Below, piece by piece: positions 34,309 through 45,300 of a stretch of 64,000 nucleotides of DNA. The stretch is from Ettlia oleoabundans (Eukaryota; Chlorophyta; Chlorophyceae; Chlamydomonadales), in contig JAAMXP010000259.1 in NCBI GenBank assembly GCA_019693395.1, positions 1-64,000 of the forward strand, given 5' to 3'. The notes below the pieces were generated by a model. It saw only the letters and a program-made list of their open reading frames with translations, searched no databases and was not told the origin of the DNA. A program made the position numbers and the translations under genes. The first letter of the stretch is position 1. The number at the start of each line of letters is the position of its first letter.

Positions 34309-37300
34309 CTAGAAAGCGTGTGCACTGTCCAACAGGTGAGCAACTTCCGCCTTTGCACCCGGCGTCAGCCTGTGGCAGCCCAGCACGTTGAGGCTCAGCA
34401 GGCTGGTCATGCTGCCCAGGCTGCGAAGTGACTCATCAGTGATCTTCCAGCTGCATAGCAGTATACGAGAAGCAATCGTGTGAGGGTGTGCAAGGCGAGG
34501 GGGCGAGTCGGCTGGTGGGAGTGGTTGTCGGCTGGCTGGCACTGCCATTTTTGACTGCCAGCACATTGTTGTGGCAGATAACCGTGGAGCCAAGATAAAA
34601 GCATCACGCCAGCAACTTCAGTATGCTACCTTCCATCCAGCAAGCCATCCTAGCAAGCCACCCCACTGGCGCGGCCCAGGCAACCACACACACCTGTACA
34701 TAAGGTCGAGGCGGGACAGGGCTGACAGGCTGGTTAGTGCGGCGATTCCCTCATCGCTGAACTGCCAGGCAAACTGCAGCTCCAGATCTTCAAGGCTGCG
34801 CAGCTGAGCCAGCTGCTGCACACCGGCGTCAGTCACTTCACTCATGCCCTGTGAGAGGAAGGAGGGGCCACAAAAGCCCTAAGGGAGGGAGTGCTGGCAG
34901 GGCGAGGGCACATATGGGCCAGCTCAGCGGGTTCAATGCACATGCCTTTGAAAGGCAAGCGTGGGTTTCTTGTAATTCCGGCCTTCACCCCCACCTGCAG
35001 ACAGAGCGAGGCGAGGCCCTGCAGCTTGGGTGCAATGGCGGCCAGCCCCGCATCCCCTACTCGCTTGCACTGCTTGAGGTTCAAATTGCGCAGCGCAGTA
35101 AGGCCTGCTATTGAAGCCACGCCACTGTCGTCCAGTGCTGGGCTGTTCTGTAGCTGCAGGTTGGTCAGGCAGGGCATGTCCCAGCCGGCAGCGCCCTCCC
35201 CAGTGATGCCTGCACCGCACACATGAAAAAAGGCTGCTCAGTCAGTTACTTCAGCATTCCTGTTGAACTGCAGAAGGCGGGAACGTGGTGCTCGGACGCA
35301 CAATAAAATGAAGTCGGCAACAAGGCGCCGAGTATGCAAGGCAGGACAACAAGCTGCAGCGAGGGAGACAGGCTGGCAGGCCAGAGAGGCTGTGGGAGGC
35401 TTATTCTCCTAGGGCCTTTGGCAGGAGGCAGCTAGATGGTGAGCAGCAGAAAAAGTACACACCTGGGCATTCGCTGAGGTTGAGGCTGACCAGAGCTGTG
35501 AGGGGGGCCATCTTCTGGAGGCCTGTGTCCGTCAGGGTGCTGCAGCCCTGCAGGGAGCACAAAGTGCAGGAACACACAAAGCTGAGGTGAATCCCTGCGA
35601 TCTGCAACGGGTATCACTTGAATGCCCCATTGAGCCTACAATGAGGCAAACCTGGCCACCCGATTCTAGATACGGCGCTTCCAAACATACTCCCGCCCCG
35701 TTCCCTGACCTGCAGGTTGAGGCTGGTGAGGCTGCGCAGGCTGGCAGCCACTGCCTCCAGCCCGCTGTCCAGCAGCACGATGCCTCGGCACCCCTCGAGA
35801 GACAGCTGCCGCAGCGCGCTAAGAGGCCTGCACGGTTTGCATGCAGGGCAGCGTGCATGACCGAGCGTGTTGGTATGTCAGTAAGATGAAGGTGGTAGAG
35901 GACATAGATACTGCATTGAAAGGTTGCACCAGTAGACAGTACCACTGCAGACAAGGTTTCAACATTTTCAAGGCACTTCTTTGTCCACTCCAGAAAGCTG
36001 CTCTAGGGAGGCCAACCAAAGCATCAGATGCAGTTAGATGCAGAAAGGACTCACTGCAGGGCTCGCAGCGCCTGGCCGTAGACGTTGGTGCAGCCACCCA
36101 GGTTGAGCGCTGTAAGGGAGGAAAGCAATGACAACGGGCGCAATGCTGATGGGCCCCGCAGTCCGGTGCAGTGCTGGAGCTTGAGGCAGGCGAGCACGGG
36201 GAGCGAGGAGAGGGGCTCGAGCCCCGCCGCCGACAGCTCCTTGCAGCCCGACAGGTCAAGCTGCCGCAGCGTGCTCAGTGTGGTCAGGAAGCCAAGGGCG
36301 CCATCTGCACAGGGACAGGGGAGAAGGTCACCAGCGTTTTTATGCTTGGGTAGACGGGTTTGAGGAAGAATGCATGGGCATCTGGCAGGTCTCAAAACGA
36401 GGGATGAACACTGGAGGACGGTGGCTCTTCCGAGAGGCTGCCTCAATAGCAGCTGCAGGCTTTGCAACACACCTGTCAAGCGGTCGCAGCCCCGCATGCA
36501 CAGAGATGTCAAGCGCTGCAGTGCACTAAGCCCCAGCAGGCTCTGTCCTGCAACGTTTGCCAGGTTGCGGCAGCCCTGCAAGTTGAGCTCCCGCAGCCGA
36601 ATGAGGCCTGCAGTGGGGATGAGCCGCAGCAGTACTCTTGGGAGTGAGGCAGGCATTTGAGCTTTTGATGCTGGGTGATGCCAGCACACATCATCTTTCT
36701 CAGCGCAAACACTTTTGCATTCTAGCAAACACGACCAGCAGCCATTTGGGTTTCTGCAATCTAGCAGTACGTGCTACGGCCCTGAATTTCAATCCAATTT
36801 ATACCCTGACCCATCCTCACCCGACAGATGGTTCAAGCCCCGATCCGTCACTTGCCAGCACTGCATGGTGAGAGAAACTAGCGATCAGTGCGCCCTGGAA
36901 AAGAGGTTGGCACTGCTCAGGTCGATGGTCGAGGCTTGTCCGGCTACAACGGACCTCCTCTAGATTGAGAAGTGCAGGAAAGGGCCTAAGCATTGCAAGA
37001 ACATAAGGTTGCTTGTAGCACACCCACCTCCTGCAGATTGAGAACTTCCAGGGAGCGCAGTGTGGACAGCACCTCCAAGCCGTCATCAATCAGGCTGCAG
37101 CGGGATGGGAGGCAGGCAACACAGCAACCACGAAGAGAAGTCAGATGGCAGGGAGCACGGCAAGCACAGGGCGATGCATCTCAGTTGCCGTGAATGTGCC
37201 TTCCAGTCAGCAACCGCACAGACGTTGTATACCGCTTCTGACGAACAACAGGAACAGCCTCAACTTCAGGCAGCAATTGAGTGCTGGGCATGAATGCTTG

Positions 37301-39591
37301 CTGGAACGAACCTGTAGCAGCCTTTCAGGTTCAGCTCTGTCAGTTGCTGCAGACGTGCCAGCTGGGTGAAGCCTGTGCCTGTACAAAAGTATGCATGGAA
37401 GCAGTGGTAAGCGGCACATGGGGAAGACAAGCAGGCAGTCAGCGCTCAACGTCGCAGCAACGAGATCTCGATTCGCAGTCCATGTGACTGGTGCTCTAGA
37501 AGCCAGCTGTCGACTGATCCTACGGCCCAAAGGTAAGCAACGGCAAGAATAGATTCAATGCACAGCCCACCTCTCAGGTGCTCGCATGCCCGCACGTCCA
37601 GCCGCCGCAGCCGGGCCAGGCTGCCCAGCTGAGCCAGGCAGCTGTCAGACAGCTGCTGGCAGCCACGCACGCTGAGCTCTTCCAGCAAGGGCAGGTGGCG
37701 CAGCACGGTCAGGCCCGCCTCTGCACACACAGACAGAAAGAAAGTTACAAGAGGCAACGGCAACTAAATGTTCTGATGCGGCACTACACTACTCAAGAAC
37801 TCCACACATGCATACCGTGTACCCGGCACCGACAAGTACTATGCTTGTGATGACACCACAACAGAGGCACCAAGCAGGATGGAAGCTTTGATCCGGCACT
37901 TGCCTGTGACCCGCAGGCAATTCCACAGATTCAAGCTGGTGAGGCGCTGCAGAGATGAGAGGTGTGCCATGCCTGCACACCGTGAATGGAAAGGGCAGCT
38001 GTGTCAAGTTTGAAACCCAAAAATAGTCAGAGGATCACAGTGTACACACACAATATATATGCAATGTTGAAATTTGCACAAAGATGCACTTCGGAAGGGC
38101 AACTTTGAACCAAACAGCGAGCGGTGAGTGCTCACTCACCCTCATCTGCGATGTGAGTGCATCCAGCCATGTCCAGCGCCCGCAGCCCGCAGCACCTCCC
38201 CACAGCTTCCAGCATGCTATCAATGACGGTGGAGACGCGGCTGCAGCCTCCTATCACCAGCTCAGTCAGGCTGGAGCCCAGCCCGCTGGCCATGCAAGCA
38301 AACCCCCGCTCTGTTAGCAGCACACAACCCGCAAGGTCCAGGGACACCAGGGGCGGGCGCTGTGGCGGCTGTGGGGGAGACACATTGTCCCTGAGACCCA
38401 ACCCCAGCATCCTTGCGCCCGGGGAGCGCAGGCGTGGCACCGGCGGCGGGCTGCCTAATCCGCCAGCGATTGCGGTTGGGGACCAAAGCTGTGGGAGCTC
38501 CCGCCCGCTCATGCCAGCCAGTTTGGAAAGCCCCACGTCCGTCAGCTTGATGCAGTTGCGCAGCACCAGGCGGGTCAGGCGTGGCAGGCGGGCCAGCTGG
38601 GCGACGGAGTCGTCGGTGACGTTCTCGCAGCCCTTAAGGCTGACACAGCGCAGCGTGCTCAGCAACGCCACGTCGGCCAAGTCCCAGTCCTGTGTGGCAA
38701 AACAGGCAGCCTCTGCGATCAACCTGGCAACCTCACGCTAGCAAGCGGCTGATGTCCCCAAATCAACCCACATTTAGGGTAGGGCGTTTCGCTGGTGCCC
38801 AACCCCGAACCTCCCAGAGCTGCCACCTATGAATGCCAGCTCTGCTTTAAATTTACCAGGGCGCTGCCGCTCACCTGAAGCCGGCGGCAGTGCCCCAACT
38901 CCAGCACCTGGACTGACGGAAAGCTGCAGTCACAGAGCGGGCAGGGCAGGGAGTGGGCACCAGGGTTGCATGATTCCTGCTGAGCGGGCGGCTATCCTGA
39001 GGTTACTCCAACCAGTTGGTGCGCTCAGGGCACTGCACCGCATTTCCGCCCACGCACCAAACTGGAGTGCTGCAGAGGCCTGGGGATGATTGTGCCGGCA
39101 GCGCACCTGGCTGCCGCGAGCCTACAGCGCATCTGGCGCGGCCTAAGCAGTTGGACGTTGGTCGACAGAGCGGCACGCCAGTCGGCGCACACCAGCCTTG
39201 CAGCCTTGACATCTGCAGGTGACAGGCTGACCACCACGCCTAACCAAACGTCTGCCGGAAGGTCAGCCCAGCTGCTGCTGCAGGTGGCGATGCCTGGCGG
39301 CGGCGCCGTGGCAGCAAGTGCAGCCGCTGCTGCTGCACGAGCCGTGGCTGCAGCCTGAGGTGAACCGTCGCTTGTTATAAGCGCTTCTAGCAGCCCAGCA
39401 CAGCTACGGGGGCTCTGCAGCCCGCTACTGGCTGGAGAACTGTTGCTGCAGCTGAAGTCGCCAGGCCACAGAGCTCGGCGGCTGCTGCCGCCGGCGGTGG
39501 CGGTATCAGGATTGGCCTGGGCCTGGGGTGGTGAATTGAGTTGGGCAGCTTCTAGACGAGCCAGCAGCTCGCTACTGAAGTCCATGCTCAT
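34309..39591 (-). CDS. F-box protein with about 24 cysteine-type LRRs
   Basis: Likely substrate receptor of an SCF ubiquitin ligase (FBXL/AMN1 type). The N-terminal 90 or so residues are Ser/Ala-rich, then the F-box reads WADLPADVWLGVVVSLSPAD followed by VCADWRAAL. About 24 LRRs of the xxLxLxxCxxITDxGL class follow, for example VSLKGCENVTDDSVAQL, TSLNLWNCLRVTEAGL and RQLDLSGCKELSAAGLEPL. Exons encode one to five repeats each. Well-defined exons include 38689-38140, 37972-37904, 37720-37571, 34848-34694 and 34450-34309. The junctions around 38870-39110 and 36600-36960 are unresolved. The intron at 37721-37903 starts with GC and its splice restores a canonical repeat. ATG 39591 is the first in frame; the frame is open further upstream to an acceptor near 39690, so an additional 5' exon is possible. 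Confidence 0.85.
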
Positions 39592-40477
39592 TTGGGACAA
39601 GTCAAACACGCTGGCCGGAGGTGCGTTTTTGTTGGTCAGTAGCTCCCGCTGGCAGCGCCTGAGGAGGACCTCTTGCTTGGCGCCCGTACCTGCACATAAA
39701 GGCGGTGCATGATGTCACGGCAAGGCGTAATATCTTGCAAAGGTGCTGCACAACTAATCAGCGAGAAGCACCGCTGCCGCCGTGCCGAGCGACATGTGAA
39801 GCCCTAGCTGCTCACACCTAGGAAGACGTGTGGACCCTCATAACAACTGAAAGGAGTCGCGATAGTGTCGGGCGGCGCTAAGCGAGTAGGAGGTGAACTC
39901 GGTCTCGGACGGCGCTGCAGATCCCCAACAATCGCACCTCTTTTGCACCCCTCCTGCAGAACAGCGTTAGGAGGAGCTGGGTAGAAATGCACGGAAGGAG
40001 CCGTTGTTCGGAGCTTGTTATCTCCACCCGTGCCAGCTAGGCCGGCGCCGTGGCGGCGTCATCAACGCCCTGCCGTATGCAGGTCGGTGTGACCAGTGCA
40101 AATTTTATTGATAAATTTTGCTTGAGTGAACCAGCATTGCATACAACTGGTGTTTTTCCAGGCGTTTTCAACTTGCTGCCGGCGGAACTTGCTCAGCGCT
40201 CTGGCACCCAGTGACCGCGGTGTTGGGTTGCAACTGCATTTGAGTAGAAAACGGAACCAGCTGTGTTTCACTGTCAGCGCACAGCTTGCAACGTCTTGGT
40301 TCGTCCTCTACGGATGGGAATGCGGCAGTCATGACCCAGTACGCTGCCCTCGGCTAGCTCCTGGGAGCTCCCGCCTGCCAGCTCATGCCAACATGACCCA
40401 TGTCCCATGCCATTACCACCGGCGACTGGGTTTGTGTGATTGACCAAGTAGTACCAGCGCGCGACTGGTCAGGCAAC
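39592..40477. other. Divergent region between F-box gene and FKBP gene
   Basis: 886 bases without an assured gene. Part (about 39592-39690) is an open extension of the F-box first exon preceded by an acceptor-like tgcag. A segment at 39810-39990 could be an upstream exon ending in a GTGTGA donor, but it lacks an in-frame ATG. The rest should hold two promoters. Confidence 0.4.
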
Positions 40478-41876
40478 ATGCGAAACTCTGTCCTGTGCTT
40501 TGCGCTACTGGCGCTGGCCTGCGTGGTCGGGGCAGAAAAGGACAAGCTTAAGATCACCACTCTTGTAAGCTCATCAATTTTCGCCGGCTTCATGGTGCTA
40601 GCAGCTGCCAAAGCACTCTGATCGGCACTTGCGGTGCAGATCGGCCGCGGATGCTCAGGAACGCGCTAGCATTTGCCACATGCAGCTGCGTGATCCTAGA
40701 GGTCACAGCAGGAAGCGGAGACGCGGCGCGCCTGGTCTCTGGGCTTCCCGGCTGCAGCACACTGCTTGTGCCCCACCGCCGCTCCTCACAGCTGGCACCT
40801 GTTCTTTCCTTGGCTGCAGCAAAAGGCGGAAAGCTGCAGCGTCACAGCCGAGAAGGGTGATCAGGTGGAGGTCCATTACCTGGTGAGTGGCGATACTTGA
40901 CAGTTGAACAGCGTTTATAACTCATCGGCTGCCAACTTGCTGTCCCCGCAGCTGTCCAGCTGCCGCATTCTCATTGTTCCCCTGCCATGGCACAGCCTTC
41001 TCCGCTGAAGTTTGACTTGAGCTACAATGATTGAAACATATGTCATGCGTATCACAGCATGAGATATGCCGACATCAGGCGAAGCATGTATGCATGGGTC
41101 TGTGGTGCAGGGCACGCTGGAGGATGGTACCAAGTTTGACGCCTCGTACGACCGCAACCAGCCTTTCAGCTTCAAGCTGGGCGCTGGAATGGTGATCAAG
41201 GGTGCGATAAATTGTGGGAGAACTTTGGTTATGCTTTTTGCATGTGGTTGCAATGCTTTCTGCATACCACCATCCCCAGCAGTGTGTCGGCCGCAAACAT
41301 GTCAGTTCAAGCCACTCTTTCTTGACACACTATGTTGTTTTCCGCCTTACTGCGTGTTTCAGGCTGGGACAAGGGTGTACAGGGCATGTGTGTGGGAGAG
41401 AAACGGAAACTCGTTATCCCGCCCCACCTTGGCTACGGTGAGCAGTAAGCAGCAGGGCTGGCTTCCCAAAGTTCAAGGGCGCTCCAGCTTCATTGTGCTG
41501 CATACGGCATTGCTCGAAAGTTAACCCCGTGCAACAGCGCCCATGCTGCTGCATCTCTTGTAAACCATCTCTCCTTTCAATGACGGTGGTGTCAGAACAG
41601 GCATAATCCTGGTGTTTTTGTTCCCCTTCTGTCTGCAGGCGACCGCGGCGCAGGCGGTGTGATCCCTGGTGGTGCCACCCTCGTCTTTGAGGCAAGTGCA
41701 AGACATACATTTCAATTGTTGGGCTCGCATGTGCAGCAGTATACAGCAGCTAAACGCCACCACAAATACTAGTAAGCTCAAAGCTGTATTTGTTGATTGT
41801 AGGACGGGAGTCCTGACTAGTTGCTTGTTGCGTAATGCAGGTTGAGCTGTTGTCCGTCAAGGGCAAGAAGGCCTGA
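40478..41876 (+). CDS. FKBP-type peptidyl-prolyl isomerase, secretory (FKBP2/FKBP15-like)
   Basis: Six exons (40478-40564, 40820-40882, 41111-41201, 41363-41437, 41639-41691, 41841-41876) give 134 residues. Residues 1-19 are a signal peptide ([17 protein letters not shown]), so the protein should fold clients in the ER. The domain is complete: [69 protein letters not shown]. Active-site aromatic residues of FKBP12 (Tyr in VHY, Phe-Asp in KFDAS, Trp in KGWD, Tyr in GYG, Phe in VFEV) are present. No HDEL-type retention signal is seen; the end is KGKKA. The last intron (41692-41840) has a GC donor, GAG|GCAAGT, confirmed by the conserved FEVELL junction. An upstream in-frame ATG at 40400 would mask the signal peptide, so 40478 was chosen. 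Confidence 0.93.
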
Positions 41877-42300
41877 GCGAGAAGAGCGTGCTGGATCGGT
41901 ATGCAGCCAACAGAGCTGCCTCTTAGGCCGCGTCTCATCATGTGATCGTGCCAGGCAGCACACTTCCAGACCCGATCTTTATGCACCAGCCTATCAACTC
42001 GTGACAGTGTCTGCGTCGGCAGCATTTGTTGCGTGCCTCCTGCTGCTGCCTTTTTGTCTGACTGGATTGTAGCGATTCACAAGGTAACCAGCCGTCGTAT
42101 AACAACTGCAACAAACTGCAGCTACGCAGCAAATATGGCCATGCAACAAAGAGCAAACTATCGAAGAGGGGGTCATCAACGTCTAGGGGCCAATCAAGCA
42201 AATCAGCAGCACAACCAATCAATGGTGGGAATATGTGTCCTGTCACTGTACAACGTAGCGGTAGATGGAGAGCCTTGCAGCCCAGCTGCTGGCACCAGCC

Positions 42301-45300
42301 TCAGTTCCAGCGGCGCGAGCTGGTGCCGGAGCCAATCTGGCTGCTGCGCACGCCACGGGCGCTGCTGAGGGATCCATTGCTGCCCACCTCGCTTGACCCA
42401 GATGGCGCACGCCGCATGCTTGCACCTCCCACCAGTCGGCCTCCCGCGCCAGTATCTGTTGAAGATCGTCGCAGGGCGGTGGCACTGCTGGCGATGGTGG
42501 CTTTCTGCAGAGCGGCACGGCGGGCAGCGGCCTCTGCAGGCGATTCGCGGGCTGACAGCGGCGCACGCAAGCTGCTGCCGCCGCTCAGGCTGGGTGACCT
42601 GCGCACGCTTGGCCGGGCCGTCAGGCTGCCGCTAGGAAGGTGCTGCTGTGATGCAGCTGCTGCTGCTGTAGGCGGGGAGGGCACTGGGATGCGGGTGCTG
42701 CTGGCTGCCTGCACATGGGGAGGCCGTAAAAGCCAGAGCACTCATCAAACAGTCGTGGTTCGACAGCCAAGATGCATCAAACATGACGCCTGGCGCCAAC
42801 CAGGAACAACACAGGCAGGGTAATGCTACAGTTGTGCCACATGCAAGGATGGCTGGCAGTATGTGATGCAAACATGCTGTGCATTGCGTGCCTGCAACAG
42901 CCTGCTCCCTGACGCAGTGCTGGCCCTGGCTTGCTGTGAATGCTGTGCAGCACGGCTGGCAGGCACTGGCAGCTTGGGAAGCTGCGCTGAAAGGCGAGCG
43001 TGGACCGCGGCATGCTGCCGTGCATCTGTACGGCTGGTAAGCGGGCGGGGAGGGCTGACTACCAGGTCGAAGCTTTCCACCTCTTCTCCCTGGCTCTCGC
43101 ACCGGGCAGCAACGCTGCAACCAGTGTTCATGCCACGGCTGCGCTGCGATGTATGGGAGGGGCTGCTGCCCTCGCTATCACTGCCACTGCCCCCCTCTGT
43201 CAGCCAGCTGGTGCTGCCACGTGGGGTGGTGATGGTGCCGCTACCACGTGGCGTCATGCTGCCCCCCGCAGCAGCAGCAGCAGCAGCTGGCAGGCTCACC
43301 CTGGCTGACAGAGGGGTCTTGGTCTCCTCTGTCTCACTGCGCTGCAGGTTGATCTTTGCGAGGTTCAGCTTGGCCATGGGCGGCCGCAGCCCACTGCCTG
43401 CCGCTGACAGCCGCTTGTCCTCGCCAGCGGTGCCACTACCAAGGTTCAGGCGGGACACCTGGGCTGGGTGCGTGTTCACTGCAGCAAGGCATCAAAGTTG
43501 CAGTTGCAGCAGAGGTACTCTTGCTCAAAACTGCTCAACCCTGTCATCAAGTGTTGCTGATCTGGTAGCTCGGGATGCAAGCAGTTGCATGTCAACATCA
43601 ACAAACCCACCTGACCCGCTGCGGGGGGTGAGACCCCCACCATGTGACGCAGCGCTGCGTGGCGTCAGGCCCCTGCTTCCCGCCGCAGTGCCGCCACGTG
43701 GCGTCAGCCTGCCACCGCTGCTGCCAGCTGCTGCCGCCGGCTGCGAGAGGCGGGAGCGAGGCGTCAGCCCGCTGCCGCTGCCTTGCAGGGCCGCTACTAC
43801 CGCCGGTTGTCGAGTGGCTGCTGGGCGGTAGGCACGGATAGTGGCCTCATCCTCTGATGATGCACAGGGGCTGTTGGCAGCACGTGCCAGCTGGGAGCGC
43901 AGCGCCTCCAACTCAGCCTCCAACGTCGCGCTGCGGTGCTGCTCCGCCGCCAGCGCATTCCGTGTAGCTGCAGTACGGCAATAGCGTGTGCCAAGAATGT
44001 CCCCTTGTGCTGCAGTTCTATATGTGTCCTAGAAGATACCACCATCTACTATTGACTGTTAGAAGCACCAACTAGTGTGCAGCACTTTGCTGCGTGGCCA
44101 TGAAACACATTGCTTGGTGCGCAGCTGCAAGGTTGCGAGCACTGGCAAGAGCGGCAACAGTGTGGGATTACGCAGCTACCCCACCTGCTGCTTCGCGCTC
44201 TGACTTGAGCGCCCGCTCCTTAGCCTCCCAGGCTGCGCCGCTCTCCGCATTCTTCTTGGCTGCCCCCAGCGTGATTTCTGTCACATTCTTGCCAAAATTG
44301 AGCGTGGACAGAGTCTCGCTCACAGACGCCATCTGCAGAGAGGGGAAGGCAGGCGGGCCTAGGACTGACCGTGGGTCCACCAGCAGCATGAGAACCAAGA
44401 GTCTGACACACGATAGACACTGTGCTGCAGGACTTTATCAGCAGCATGATACCATTTCACAGCCGCATCTCGGATTACTTTTTGTATTATCGCTGACAAC
44501 GACTGAACCATACCCACCACCCACCCACATGCAACCCCCATTTCAACAATGCTTGTAAGACGTGCACACACCTCTGGAGCCACGTGCATGAACATCATTG
44601 TCTTGGCCTGCCCGCTCAACGAGTCCTGGAGCAGCTGTGTGAGCTTAGAGTCGCGAAAGGGCACGTGAGCAGCCTTGGACGCCAGAGCGTGCATCACAGT
44701 GCCCAGAGCGCTGCGGCGGGGGGGATGGGGGCGTTGGGAAAAGCAGGGTTGTTTGTTGCAACCATGGCACGGTAGTTCGGTTGCACAGGCCAAGAACTTG
44801 AGGTAGAGCACTGACTGGCTGAGCTGATGGTTTGCCTTGTTAGTTTAATCAATCGGCCGGTCTTCCGTTGCCTTGTCACTCGCTCACCGCCAGAGGCAAG
44901 GCAGCAGGCAGATGCCAGCCACCCACCTGAGGCTCTTGTTGATGTGCTGCGCCTCCAGCAGCTGCTGCCCCTCTGCACCGCTGCGCCCCACCCGCTCGCT
45001 GCCAGCCAGGTCGATCAGGTGCAGGCACCCGTGGCTGCGGGCGTGGCTAATCTTGCTGGTGCCCTCCACCATCACTGTAAGCACCTGTGCATCAGGGAAG
45101 ACAGCACCACCATTCCAGAAAATCGATGAAATGTCTGTCACATGCTCAAACATGGCAGCGATAAGGGCCATCTCATGCCGCTGCTGTCAGCGTTGGCATA
45201 CCAGGTGAGGCCAGTGTGGGCCGTACGCTGCCAGTAGTCTTCCCACCTGGTGCGAGCGTGAGGAGCGGTTGTTCATTTTGGTCTCAGCCACGGCGCGGTT

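Noticed and set aside
42863..43831. 322-codon plus-strand open frame
   Set aside because: Antisense to the low-complexity kinesin tail; Ser/Ala/Pro codons leave the opposite frame open by chance.
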